In this document: positions 18,495 through 27,261 of the stretch, one piece after another
Position numbering within the stretch: the first letter of the stretch is position 1
Layout of the letters: each line of letters starts with the position of its first letter
From: an uncultured Litoreibacter sp.
GTDB lineage: Bacteria > Pseudomonadota > Alphaproteobacteria > Rhodobacterales > Rhodobacteraceae
Length of the DNA stretch: 64,000 nucleotides
Assembly (NCBI GenBank): GCA_947494435.1
Contig: CANLUY010000002.1
Location: forward strand, 124,001-188,000
Reading direction: 5' to 3'
The notes under the pieces: model-generated
The model's database searches: none
What the model saw: the letters and a program-made list of their open reading frames with translations, nothing else
What the model was told of the DNA's origin: nothing
Program-made: the position numbers and the translations under genes

Positions 18495-18588
18495 CAGGCG
18501 CTCCGAAAGCTGAATTCTACGATGTGCTTCCGATATCGTTATCACGCAGCAAGATAGTCCGTCTGTCCCCGATCCCGGGGACAAGACA

Positions 18589-19653
18589 TCACACAATTGC
18601 GCGGATTTGCTCCAGCCAGCTGCGCAACGCCGTCTTGTTTGCCAATCTCATCTGAACGCAAAGACGGTCGATATGGGTTTCTACGGTACTTGATGTAATC
18701 CCTAATCTGTTGGCGATTTCTGATGTTGGCATGCCTTCCAGAACCAATTTTCCGACCTCGATTTGGCGTGACGTCGCCCCGAAAACTGTTTTGATGAGTT
18801 GCCAAAGATTTGGAGCATCTCTGTCGAATTGTAAGAGTATCAAGAGGGAGGAATTATGATCGTTCCAGCGTCCAATCTCGCCAACCTGCATCCGTACGCG
18901 GATCGCGAGTATCGGGGTATTTGGCGCGTCCAAAAGGACAAAAGTATCGTCCACGACCGTCTTTATATTCCGTGCTGCATGGAGTTGGAGGGCCGGCGTG
19001 CCGTTCGAAGACAAGAGCGTCTCAGCTACGGAATTCATTTTTGCAATTTGACCGGTTTCAGTTTGTACCACCAATCCCAATCCCAATCCGAGCGTCGAGA
19101 GTGCATCCCAGAGCGACCGGTTTTCGCGCTCTGCCAAGGCCATACGGCAAGTGATTTCGAATGCTGGAGCTAGAAAGCGGTGCAAGTCTGTTGTCAGCTC
19201 AAGTGCTGATGAGGTGACGGGGTGACCTGATGTGGGTCCTAGGACGGAGAGAAGACCGCCATATTCACCGTCCCAGAACAAATTCATCGCGAACTTCTTG
19301 GTCAGCCCCATTGGATGGATCAGATCGCGGGCAATAGGAATTTGGTCCCACTTACTTTTGTCGATGATTTTCTCCCAATTTTCAGCACGTCCTAGGGGTG
19401 CTTGCCGAAATACATTCAGTGCCAAGTTGTCTTCAGAATGGGCGTAGTCACGCAAAAAGGTCGCGATACGATCTTCATCTATGCCCCAAGAAAAGAATGG
19501 CCCTGTAAGGTTGGCTTTGCTTTGGCCAGACAGAGCGATAGCCGTTTGCCCTGTTGCAGTGGCGATACGACGTAATATTTCTGGCCAGCGCGTGGGGTTG
19601 AGTGCTGCGTCAAATAGATCGACCGCGGGAATTGATGGGTTGTCCAGTTCCAT
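18589..19653 (-). CDS. LuxR-type helix-turn-helix transcriptional regulator
   Basis: This 354-residue protein has a C-terminal LuxR/FixJ helix-turn-helix (residues about 290-345: FGATSRQIEVGKLVLEGMPTSEIANRLGITSSTVETHIDRLCVQMRL). The N-terminal 280 residues show no autoinducer-binding or receiver signature that I recognise. The protein lacks the phosphorylatable aspartate context of response regulators. It ends 94 bp before the VPLPA-CTERM gene on the same strand and may control it. Similar solitary LuxR proteins are common in roseobacters. Its signal is unknown. Confidence 0.85.
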   Translation of the reverse strand: MELDNPSIPAVDLFDAALNPTRWPEILRRIATATGQTAIALSGQSKANLTGPFFSWGIDEDRIATFLRDYAHSEDNLALNVFRQAPLGRAENWEKIIDKSKWDQIPIARDLIHPMGLTKKFAMNLFWDGEYGGLLSVLGPTSGHPVTSSALELTTDLHRFLAPAFEITCRMALAERENRSLWDALSTLGLGLGLVVQTETGQIAKMNSVAETLLSSNGTPALQLHAARNIKTVVDDTFVLLDAPNTPILAIRVRMQVGEIGRWNDHNSSLLILLQFDRDAPNLWQLIKTVFGATSRQIEVGKLVLEGMPTSEIANRLGITSSTVETHIDRLCVQMRLANKTALRSWLEQIRAIV

Positions 19654-19842
19654 TTCTCATCTCTTTGCCGGTTGGTCTTTCATAAAGTCTACATGGAGGC
19701 TGGGTAGTCGCAAAGGTGGACATGGCCTTTGTTAAGCGACGCGCTGGCGTTGAGAGTGAGCCCCGATTTTCTTGCATAAAACAAGGTAGACTATCGGGAA
19801 TGCGCGGTGTGCTAATCAGTTGTTTCGATCCACGGACGCGCC

Positions 19843-20511
19843 TCAATGCGTGGTGGCTGTCGCCACACCGATCGCGCCGACGCCGATGAGGCTGAGGGCC
19901 CATGCGATGTCGAGGTTGAACCATGTTTTCGACAGGAATTTCAGGCCGAGCCAGAAATACATGCCTGCGGCGAGGAGGCCTCCGGCGAGCATCATGGCGG
20001 CTGTGTGTGCGGTGGCGACAGTGAAAGCGGTTTTGATGTTGTCGCTCATCAGGGAGGCTGCGGCTTGGTGGCCGGTGTCTAACTCGCTGACCGCGCAGAT
20101 GCCCAGATAGATGGGGACGAGCATCAGGCCCGCACCATGCGCGAGGGCGGCGAGGAAGGACCAGAGGCCCAGTTGGGTGGGTTTGACGCGGGCGAGGAAG
20201 CGCGGGTGGCGGCGGTTCCAGAGAAGGTAGAGGCCCAGCGCGATGACCATGAGGCCCGCGCCGATGCGGATTTGGCTTTCCCATTCGATCAACGTGATCA
20301 TCACGGTGAAGGGTAACAGGATCGCGGTCATGGCGATGAAATGGCCGATGGAGAGGGCTGCGAGGGCGCGCAGGAGGGCGGAGGGTTTCTGCTCGAACAG
20401 CGCGGCTGAGACGGCAAGGGGCCATCCCATGCCGGGGTTCACACCGTGGTAGAGCCCGGAGAAGATGACGGCCCCCCAGAGGGCCGCCAAGGATGTTGGG
20501 TCAGACAGCAC
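19843..20511 (-). CDS. Polytopic membrane protein coupled to mtoX
   Basis: This 222-residue protein has about six hydrophobic segments and motif-like GLYHGVNPGMGWPLAV near the N-terminus, IGHFIAM around residue 55 and AHGAGLMLVPIYLGI around 145. The recurring H-x-x-x-P/G elements in membrane helices resemble metal or small-solute transport families (HupE/UreJ, RcnA or sulfite-exporter-like), but I do not recognise a specific family. It begins with GTG at 20511 directly after the mtoX stop codon (no spacer), so translation is almost certainly coupled. The context suggests a role in copper supply or product export for methanethiol oxidation, which is inference. Confidence 0.75.
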   Translation of the reverse strand: MLSDPTSLAALWGAVIFSGLYHGVNPGMGWPLAVSAALFEQKPSALLRALAALSIGHFIAMTAILLPFTVMITLIEWESQIRIGAGLMVIALGLYLLWNRRHPRFLARVKPTQLGLWSFLAALAHGAGLMLVPIYLGICAVSELDTGHQAAASLMSDNIKTAFTVATAHTAAMMLAGGLLAAGMYFWLGLKFLSKTWFNLDIAWALSLIGVGAIGVATATTH

Positions 20512-21909
20512 CTAGACGTTGGGGTAGCAGAAGCTATCCGTGGAGCAGTCTCCGCCTTCCAGCCGGATCTGGTGGGATCGCAGGCCCTTGGGGAAGTCGA
20601 CATAGAAGTCTTTGTCTAGGTGGAAGCCGTTCTCGTCGTTGTTGGCCATGACCATCTGGCCGCCTTCGTCGTCGGGATAGAACTGGTCGTCCCATGAGGA
20701 ATAGAGCGAGTTGGTCCAGTAGACGCGTTTGCCGTCGCGGCTGATTTCCACCATTTGCGGGCCGTAGACGAAAGGTTTGCCGTTCGGGTGGGCTGCGCCT
20801 TTGGCGATGCCGCCGACCTCGACCTTGCCTGCAAGCACGGGGTTCATCGGGTCGGAGACGTCATATTGGTGCATCTCGCCCAAGCCCCAGCAGGCGACGT
20901 AGAGGTATTTATCGTCGAGGCTGAGGTCGATGTCAGTGACCAGCGGCGGCACGGCGCCGAAGCCTTTGAGAAGCTCGGGCAGGTTGTCTGCATCTTCGGG
21001 ACGCGGGTCGATGGTTATGGTTTTCTTGGCCTGCCATTTGCCGTCATCATCGCGCCACCATGTGAAGATCGCGCCTTGCAGGTTGGTGGTGTCGACCACG
21101 ACGCCGCAAAAGCCGTAGGATTTGGCGGGGTCGTGGGCGGGGCGGATTTCGAGGGCCATCTGGTAGTTTTCTCCAAAGTCGATGGTCTGGACATTCTTGC
21201 GCTTGCGCAGGTCCCAGAAATGGATGGAGTGGCCGTACTTGTTTGACAATAGGTCTTCGGGAACGACGCCGTTTTCGAACTGCGGGGGCAGGCCCCACTC
21301 GCTGCTGACCATGTAGTCTTGTGGCAGGTTCCACCAGAAATCATAATGCTTGTCTTGCGGACCGCGATCCATCTCGTAACGGCCGATGATCTCGAAGGTT
21401 TCGCAATCCATGATGAAGATACCGGGCGGGCCGTCAGTACCATCTTCACCGCCGCCTCCCAATGTGGACACATAGATGCCCTCCGGGCCGCAATGGATTG
21501 TGTGTGGGCGGGAATAGCCGGTTTTGGCGAAGACTTCTTCGGGTTCGATGGTCTTATGGATCTTGGCTTTCAACGGGTCTTTGACGTCGATGATGTAGAT
21601 CCGGGACGAGCGAATGCCCGGCACGATCAAGTAGCGGCGTTCAAGGAAGGCGTGGCCTGTGAGCGGCGACAGGGCGGAGGAGCAGGCGTTCCAGCCGAAA
21701 TGGTGAAACTCGTCGCCTTTGTTGGGCACGATCACCTGATGCACGATCTCGCCATAGGTCTTGGATTTTGGGTTCACATCGACCACGGCGATGCCGTCGG
21801 ATTGCGAGCCATCGGGGCTGAGCATGACGGTAAACGCGTAGTTTTCAGTCGGCGCGGCCATGGCGAGTTGCGGCGTGGCGTGAAACGTTGGGTCTGGTCT
21901 TAAGTTCAT
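20512..21909 (-). CDS. mtoX: Methanethiol oxidase / selenium-binding protein SBP56 family
   Basis: This 465-residue beta-propeller of the SBP56/SELENBP1 family, including MtoX (methanethiol + O2 + H2O to formaldehyde, sulfide and peroxide), is recognisable over its whole length: DEFHHFGWNACSSALSP, RYLIVPGIRSSRIYIID, SRPHTIHCGPEGIYVS, HYDFWWNLPQDYMVSSEWG, GHSIHFWDLRKR and DDKYLYVACWGLGEMHQYDVS. I start at ATG 21909 because GGGAGG lies 9 bases upstream; the ATG at 21918 would touch it. Hyphomicrobium MtoX has a signal peptide (recalled), but none is visible here, so this form may be cytoplasmic. It fits use of methanethiol from DMSP demethylation. Confidence 0.88.
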   Translation of the reverse strand: MNLRPDPTFHATPQLAMAAPTENYAFTVMLSPDGSQSDGIAVVDVNPKSKTYGEIVHQVIVPNKGDEFHHFGWNACSSALSPLTGHAFLERRYLIVPGIRSSRIYIIDVKDPLKAKIHKTIEPEEVFAKTGYSRPHTIHCGPEGIYVSTLGGGGEDGTDGPPGIFIMDCETFEIIGRYEMDRGPQDKHYDFWWNLPQDYMVSSEWGLPPQFENGVVPEDLLSNKYGHSIHFWDLRKRKNVQTIDFGENYQMALEIRPAHDPAKSYGFCGVVVDTTNLQGAIFTWWRDDDGKWQAKKTITIDPRPEDADNLPELLKGFGAVPPLVTDIDLSLDDKYLYVACWGLGEMHQYDVSDPMNPVLAGKVEVGGIAKGAAHPNGKPFVYGPQMVEISRDGKRVYWTNSLYSSWDDQFYPDDEGGQMVMANNDENGFHLDKDFYVDFPKGLRSHQIRLEGGDCSTDSFCYPNV

Positions 21910-22142
21910 TGAATGCATCCTCCCAGTTGCATCGCGGATGACAGTCCAGAGGGGGTCTTGGTCCTCCCGAGACCAGCCGCAAATTTTGAAGGGATACCGA
22001 GAAAATTGGCAGCCGGTATCCGTTGCCTTTTAAATGTAAGACAATTGAATGGGAGAAAATTTACGAATGCAAGAAAATTTTTTGCAGTCTGTTCGCACCT
22101 TTGGGCGATTGGCGGAATGTTGTTCTGATTGGCGGCGTATCG

Positions 22143-24020
22143 CTACGCCTGTTTGTCGCTGTTCAAAATCGCGGCCATCTGGTCTTGAAGCTCTGCTTCC
22201 CACGTTTCGGCCATCTCGCGGACCGCGGCCATGTAGGTTTCGTTCTCCATGGCGGGAATGTCGGGGTCGTAATGCTGGGCCAAAGCGAGCATGGATTTGC
22301 GATCCATTTGGTTGAACGCTTCTTTCATTGCTTCGGCTTTCTCGGCTGGGACGCCTAAGGATTGCAGGGCGAAGCGGCCCATGCGCAGGGAGCTGTCATA
22401 GGTGTCGCGGATGATCTCGCGGCAACCGGCTTGATAGAGATCATAGACATGCTGACGGTCCACAGCGCGGGCCACGACCTTGAGATCGGGATATGTGGCG
22501 ATTGCATATTTCACCATCTGCGTGATCTGTTCTTTGCCGTCGATGGCCACAACCAGCAGCTTGGCGTCAGCAATGCCTGCGGAGTGTAACAAGTCGGGGC
22601 GTGTGGCGTCGCCGTAATAGGCTTTGAAGCCGAATTTTGCGAGCATTTCGAGTTGTTTGGAACTGTAGTCGATAACGGTCGGTGCATGACCAGCGCCCTT
22701 CATCATGCGATTGATGATGCCGCCCACGCGGCCATGGCCGGCGATGATAATGTGGCTTTGCTGGTCGATCTCATCTGCGTCACGGTCGTGATCGGCGTCG
22801 TGTTTTGGCGCAATGACCTTGTCATAAAAAATGAACAGCGCTGGGGTCAGCAGCATCGACAGTGCTACGACGAGGAGAAGGAGGTCAGCAATGTCGGTTG
22901 GGATGACGCCATTCGCGACCGTGAAGGACAAAAGCACGAAGCCGAATTCCCCTGCTTGGGCTAGGCCGAGAGCGAAGAGCCATTTGTTTGCGCCTTTGAG
23001 TTTGAAGGCGAAAGCGAGGATCAACAGGACGACCGCTTTGAAGGCCATCAGGCCGATGGTGAGCCCAAGGATGGTAAAAAGGTTTTCGCTAAGAAGACCG
23101 AAATTGATCCCCGCACCGACGGTCATGAAAAATAGGCCGAGCAGTAGCCCTTTGAACGGGTCGATGTCGGATTCAAGCTCGTGGCGGTACTCGCTATTGG
23201 CCAGCACGACGCCTGCGAGGAACGTGCCGAGTGCGGGGGAAAGGCCAACAAGCGACATCAAAAGCGCTATTCCGATGACCATCATCAGGGCTGTTGCGGT
23301 AAAGAGTTCGCGCAGCTCTGCTGCGGCAATGAAGCGGAAGATCGGGCCGGTCAGAAAGTTGCCGCCAAGAATAACAGCGGCGATTGCGCCCAAGGTGACG
23401 AGCGTTGTTTGCCAGCCGGAGAGACCGTCAACGAGGCTCATTTGTTCGCCGTGATCGCCTTCTGCTCCGTGGCCGTCGCTGGCGTGACTTGCGACATCCA
23501 TCAACTCGGGGATCGCGAGCAGGGGGATCAGGGCGAGCATCGGGATGACGGCGATGTCTTGGAAGAGGAGGACAGAGAAGCTTGATTGCCCGCCATCGCT
23601 TTTCATCAGGCCCTTTTCCTGCAGTGTTTGCAGGACAATTGCGGTGGATGACAGGGCCAAAACGAGGCCGATAGCGAGCGCGATGGTCCAAAGTTGGCCG
23701 AACAGCATGGCTACGCCCGTCACGCCGAGGGTGGTGAGGCCGACTTGGCCGCCTCCTAGCCCAAGAAGTTTCGCGCGCATGGACCAAAGGAGTTTGGGTT
23801 CCAGCTCAAGCCCCACGAGGAACAGCATCATCACGACGCCAAACTCGGCGAAGTGCTGGATGGAGATCACATCGACATGCAGCACCGAAAGGATCGGGCT
23901 GATCACGATGCCTGCGATCAGGTAGCCCAAGACAGAGCCAAGGCCGAAGCGCGAAGCAATCGGCACGGCGATGACGCCGGCAATCAGGAAGATGAAAGCG
24001 AGGAGGAGGAAGTCTGTCAT
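22143..24020 (-). CDS. CPA2 family cation:proton antiporter with RCK (TrkA-N) domain
   Basis: This 625-residue protein has an N-terminal Na+/H+ exchanger domain with about 12 hydrophobic segments (residues 1-390; EFGVVMMLFLVGLELEPKLLW is typical of KefB/KefC). A charged linker rich in D/H is followed by a cytosolic TrkA-N domain starting near residue 420 with HIIIAGHGRVGG. Members are K+/H+ or Na+/H+ antiporters, or glutathione-gated K+ efflux systems. The C-terminal tail MAAILNSDKQA is polar. No ancillary KefF/KefG gene is adjacent, so glutathione gating cannot be claimed. A short hairpin (GGCGTA/TACGCC, 22134-22149) spans the 3' end. Confidence 0.9.
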   Translation of the reverse strand: MTDFLLLAFIFLIAGVIAVPIASRFGLGSVLGYLIAGIVISPILSVLHVDVISIQHFAEFGVVMMLFLVGLELEPKLLWSMRAKLLGLGGGQVGLTTLGVTGVAMLFGQLWTIALAIGLVLALSSTAIVLQTLQEKGLMKSDGGQSSFSVLLFQDIAVIPMLALIPLLAIPELMDVASHASDGHGAEGDHGEQMSLVDGLSGWQTTLVTLGAIAAVILGGNFLTGPIFRFIAAAELRELFTATALMMVIGIALLMSLVGLSPALGTFLAGVVLANSEYRHELESDIDPFKGLLLGLFFMTVGAGINFGLLSENLFTILGLTIGLMAFKAVVLLILAFAFKLKGANKWLFALGLAQAGEFGFVLLSFTVANGVIPTDIADLLLLVVALSMLLTPALFIFYDKVIAPKHDADHDRDADEIDQQSHIIIAGHGRVGGIINRMMKGAGHAPTVIDYSSKQLEMLAKFGFKAYYGDATRPDLLHSAGIADAKLLVVAIDGKEQITQMVKYAIATYPDLKVVARAVDRQHVYDLYQAGCREIIRDTYDSSLRMGRFALQSLGVPAEKAEAMKEAFNQMDRKSMLALAQHYDPDIPAMENETYMAAVREMAETWEAELQDQMAAILNSDKQA

Positions 24021-24071
24021 GGCGGAGCCCCTGCGAGTTTCGGTCAGCCTAGGGGCGTGCGCGCCGGATTG

Positions 24072-24665
24072 CTAGGTGATGAGCACCGGATAGAGTGATG
24101 CCATGAGCAAGGCCGCCATGGTCCAGTTGAAGGCGCGCAGGCGTTTGGGGTTCGTCAGAACGCGGCGCAATTGCTGACCGATCAGCGTCCATGTGCTGAC
24201 GGCAGGGCCATTCACCAAACCGAACATTCCCGCGACGGCAGCGACGGCCAGAACGGAGGTGCCCAGCGAGTAGACGGTGACGGCGGTCAGGGCCATGGCC
24301 CAGGCTTTTGGGTTGATCCATTGGAAGGCGGCGGCTTGCAGGAAGGTCATCGGCGTGCCTGCGGCTTCGCCTTCTTTCGGCGGGGCGGAGTTGGCAATTT
24401 TCCACGCGAGCCACGCCATGTAAATCACGCTGAGCACTTTCAGGACTGTGTGGAGGATCGGGTAAGCATCGAAGACTTGTGCAAGGCCGAGACCCACGAG
24501 GAAGACCATCAGAGTGAAGCCCAGCGCGATGCCAAGCATATGGGGAATTGTACGCGCAAATCCGAAATTCGCGCCTGAGGCCATGAGCATCAGATTGTTC
24601 GGCCCCGGCGTGATGGAGGAGACGAATGCGAAGCCTGCGAGGCCTATGAGGATATCGGTATTCAT
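24072..24665 (-). CDS. LysE family amino-acid exporter
   Basis: This 197-residue inner-membrane protein has the LysE/RhtB signature at the N-terminus (FVSSITPGPNNLMLMASGANFGFARTIPHMLGI) and about six hydrophobic segments. Family members export amino acids or derivatives by proton exchange. It is divergent from an Lrp/AsnC regulator gene 82 bp away, a very common pairing in which the regulator senses the exported amino acid. The exact substrate is unknown. Confidence 0.93.
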   Translation of the reverse strand: MNTDILIGLAGFAFVSSITPGPNNLMLMASGANFGFARTIPHMLGIALGFTLMVFLVGLGLAQVFDAYPILHTVLKVLSVIYMAWLAWKIANSAPPKEGEAAGTPMTFLQAAAFQWINPKAWAMALTAVTVYSLGTSVLAVAAVAGMFGLVNGPAVSTWTLIGQQLRRVLTNPKRLRAFNWTMAALLMASLYPVLIT

Positions 24666-24747
24666 AAGCGCAACGCTATGCGAGGGGTTGCGCAGTTTGG
24701 TTGCGTAGTTACGGTGTATCGCGAAAATTGTGCAATTTGGCGGCGTG

Positions 24748-25191
24748 ATGGATCAGATAAACGAGAAAATATTGCGTGAACTGTCGCGTGACGGGCGGCT
24801 CAGTAACATCGAGCTATCAGATCGCGTCGGGTTGTCCCCGTCGGCCTGTTTACGGCGGGTGCAGGATTTGGAAAAGCGCGGCGTCATCAAAGGCTACCGC
24901 GCGGTTCTGGATCGCGACAAGATGGGGGCCGGGTTCGTGGCTTATATTGCGGTCGGGCTATCGGACCATTCGAAAGCCTCTCAGGAAGCGTTCGAGCGCT
25001 CCATTGGGCGGGCGCGGGAGGTGCGGGAGTGTCACAACATCACTGGAACTGTGGAATACATGCTCCGCGTCGAATGCGCGGACTTACCCAGCTATAAGCA
25101 CTTTCATACGGAGATTTTGGGCGTGCTGCCGCAGGTGAGTTCAATCACCAGCTATATTGTCATGGGCTCGCCCAAGGACGAGCGGGCGTGA
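24748..25191 (+). CDS. Lrp/AsnC family transcriptional regulator
   Basis: This 147-residue protein has an N-terminal AsnC-type helix-turn-helix (MDQINEKILRELSRDGRLSNIELSDRVGLSPSACLRRVQDLEKRGVIKGY) and a C-terminal RAM effector domain (ECHNITGTVEYMLRVECADLPSYKHFHTEIL). I start at ATG 24748, since the helix begins right there; GTG at 24730 would add six residues. It is divergent from the LysE exporter gene and very probably regulates it in response to an amino acid. Confidence 0.92.
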   Translation: MDQINEKILRELSRDGRLSNIELSDRVGLSPSACLRRVQDLEKRGVIKGYRAVLDRDKMGAGFVAYIAVGLSDHSKASQEAFERSIGRAREVRECHNITGTVEYMLRVECADLPSYKHFHTEILGVLPQVSSITSYIVMGSPKDERA

Positions 25192-25283
25192 ATGTGCTTT
25201 AGGGCGATGTCACACAACCTTGAATTGCCGAGCTGCGTTTTCGCGCTAAGACCTTACGGTATCACAACAGGAAAGGTCATCTC

Positions 25284-26195
25284 ATGAAACTCACTCGCCG
25301 CCAAACACTGATGGCAGGAGCCGCGCTGCCGCTGGCCTCGGTCCCGACCATGGTTGCCGCTGATGGGCATGCCGCAACGTCTCTGCCGACGCATCGCGAC
25401 TTCACACTTGGTGATTTCAAGGTGACGACCCTTCTGGTGGGAAGCCGCAGCGTGCCGGAGCCGCATAAGATCTTCGGGTTGAATGTGGATGACAAGACTT
25501 TTGAAGATGTCAGTACGGCCAACTTCCTGCCGACCGACGCCGCGCAATTCTTCTTTACACCGACCGTCGTCAATACAGGCAGCGAAGTGATCTTGTTCGA
25601 TACGGGCCTGAACGCGGAGGGCACGACCAAAGCGCTGAGCGCTGCGGGCTATGCGACATCGGACATCACGCATGTCGTCGTCACCCATATGCACGGTGAT
25701 CACATTGGTGGCTTGATGGATGGCGAGGGCAACGAAACATTCTCGGGCGCTGCATATGTTACGGGTCAGGTCGAGTTTGATGCTTGGGCAAAGGCCGAAA
25801 ATGACGGGTTCGAGGGCAAAGTGCGCCCGTTGGCGGAGAAGTTCAGCTTTATCGGTGGCGGCGATGATGTGCGTTCGGGCATCACAGCCGTTGAAAGCTT
25901 CGGTCACACACCCGGACATCTGACATATATGTTGGAAAGCGGTGGCAAGCAGTTGCTGTTGATGGCCGATACCGCGAACCACTATGTCTGGTCTGTTGCT
26001 TATCCTGAGTGGGAGGTGCGGTTTGACATGGACAAAGCCGCCGCTGCAGCGACCCGCAAAAAGCTGATGGATATGGCGGCAACTGACCGCTTCCCTGTTA
26101 TCGGATATCACATGCCATTCCCCGGCCTGGGCTTCATTGAGACCCGCGGTGAAGGGGGTTATCGCTATGTGCCCCACAGCTATCAGTTGATCTAA
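25284..26195 (+). CDS. Tat-exported MBL-fold metallo-hydrolase
   Basis: This 303-residue protein begins with a twin-arginine signal (MKLTRRQTLMAGAALPLASV, cleavage probably near VAADGHA, residue 30), so it is exported folded to the periplasm. The mature domain is a metallo-beta-lactamase fold: H135-M-H137-G-D139-H140 (THMHGDHIGG), later GHTPGH and a C-terminal GYHMPFPGLG histidine. It may act on lactones, phosphotriesters, sulfates or peptides. The sequence resembles the broad AHL-lactonase/organophosphate-hydrolase branch but without diagnostic residues that I can call. Two hairpins follow. Confidence 0.88.
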   Translation: MKLTRRQTLMAGAALPLASVPTMVAADGHAATSLPTHRDFTLGDFKVTTLLVGSRSVPEPHKIFGLNVDDKTFEDVSTANFLPTDAAQFFFTPTVVNTGSEVILFDTGLNAEGTTKALSAAGYATSDITHVVVTHMHGDHIGGLMDGEGNETFSGAAYVTGQVEFDAWAKAENDGFEGKVRPLAEKFSFIGGGDDVRSGITAVESFGHTPGHLTYMLESGGKQLLLMADTANHYVWSVAYPEWEVRFDMDKAAAAATRKKLMDMAATDRFPVIGYHMPFPGLGFIETRGEGGYRYVPHSYQLI

Positions 26196-26205
26196 TTGAA
26201 CAGCT

Positions 26206-26228
26206 TTGACCTGCAACGTGCAGGTCAA
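26206..26228. repeat. Perfect 10-bp inverted repeat after the MBL gene
   Basis: TTGACCTGCA and its exact reverse complement are separated by ACG, 11 bases past the MBL stop codon. No U-tract follows, so it is a stable hairpin or operator-like dyad rather than a classic terminator. Confidence 0.6.
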
Positions 26229-26239
26229 CAAACGATGAT

Positions 26240-26278
26240 GCCGTCCCTTTCCGATTTCGGAAAGTGGGCGGCTTTTTT
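26240..26278 (+). terminator. Rho-independent terminator of the MBL gene
   Basis: The stem pairs GCC..CCC..TTTCCG with CGGAAA..GGG..GGC around a short loop (some bulges) and runs into CTTTTTTG at 26272-26279. The position fits the end of the MBL transcript. Confidence 0.75.
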
Positions 26279-26541
26279 GCTTCCGAGACGAGCGAACTTT
26301 ATGGCTGGGCAAAACCAAACGATGTCGGGGGAGTGAGCAAAGCTAAGATCACCTACATGCTTGTCTGAGAAGATGTAGGACAGTGGGGCGGACTGCATCT
26401 CTCACAGAAGGTGCTGTCGCGACGATTTGAATTTACTCTGTCGTCCAACACCAGCGTTCCAGAAAGTCTACCGTAAATTCGTACAGGCACCGTGAAGCAA
26501 CTCTGTTTCGCCAGTGCCCTATACCTGCCTATCGGTGGTGC
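26279..26541. other. Non-coding spacer, nothing recognised
   Basis: This stretch lies between the MBL terminator and the 3' end of the convergent VPLPA-CTERM gene. I see no open frame of substance, no clear hairpin and no promoter elements worth naming. Confidence 0.4.
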
Positions 26542-27156
26542 TTATTTTCTTGAACGATAACCGAGCAATCCGATGCTACCCAGACCAAAAACTAGAAATA
26601 ACACCGATGCTGGCAATGGAACTGGCGTGGGGTTTTCATTATTTCGGATAACCGAAAAATTTCGAACAAAACTGTCCCAGGTGGCGTAGCCTTCGCCAGC
26701 ACGGAATTCGAAGGTTGGTGCGCCACCAAACACAGAGAGTGTTACTTTGTCTCCAACTGCGGTGCCACCTTTCATCGAAAAGTCACCCCATGAACCTGAA
26801 CCATCTCCGGCCCCGAGCGTGAAATCGCTCCCGCCTAAGGTTCCAAAAGCTCCTGTGCATGAATATGTGCCAATGGTGCACATGTTTAACGGTCCAGAAC
26901 TTCCGTCAAATTCTGCAGTTACTGAAACCTCATCTCCAACAGTGAATCGTTCGTCTGGCTTCGTTATGCCCCAAGTGTCATCTTCGACGTTAAGGAATTC
27001 GCCCTCAGCTTGAAGGTCGAAGTCCGCATTGTATGTCGACACGTCCGTAAAGCCGATTGAATCTAGTCGCAGCACAACGTCCAAGGTGCTGATTGATGCA
27101 GCTGAAGATGCGCCAGCAAGGGTGCAACACGTAAGCGTTGTGAAAAATCTAAGCAT
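26542..27156 (-). CDS. VPLPA-CTERM sorting domain protein (second copy type)
   Basis: This 204-residue secreted protein has a short signal peptide (MLRFFTTLTCCTLAGASSAA, cleavage near residue 20). The beta-rich body is rich in G, D, S and T. The C-terminal sorting signal is VPLPA at about 180, a transmembrane helix (SVLFLVFGLGSIGLLGY) and RSRK. The tail is the same type as in the gene at 17793, but the bodies are not evidently similar. There is no adjacent regulator or exosortase gene. Function is unknown; surface or matrix association is expected. Confidence 0.85.
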   Translation of the reverse strand: MLRFFTTLTCCTLAGASSAASISTLDVVLRLDSIGFTDVSTYNADFDLQAEGEFLNVEDDTWGITKPDERFTVGDEVSVTAEFDGSSGPLNMCTIGTYSCTGAFGTLGGSDFTLGAGDGSGSWGDFSMKGGTAVGDKVTLSVFGGAPTFEFRAGEGYATWDSFVRNFSVIRNNENPTPVPLPASVLFLVFGLGSIGLLGYRSRK

Positions 27157-27237
27157 GCCAAGTTAATCGCTAGTTGAAATAAAGGATTGTTAGTAACTGG
27201 TTAAGCTATGTTTGGGGGCGTTTCGAGTCAAACGTCC

Positions 27238-27261
27238 GCCGTGCAATAACACGGCGTTTTT
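27238..27261 (+). terminator. Terminator-like hairpin without an upstream + strand gene
   Basis: The arms GCCGTG and CACGGC enclose a six-base loop and are followed by GTTTTT. The form is a good rho-independent terminator for + strand transcription, yet no + strand gene ends nearby (the MBL gene ended 1 kb earlier at its own terminator). It may end an unannotated antisense or small RNA. Confidence 0.5.

Noticed and set aside
22134-22149. GGCGTA/TACGCC hairpin at the antiporter 3' end as a terminator
   Set aside because: It spans the stop codon region and has no U-tract on the minus strand.
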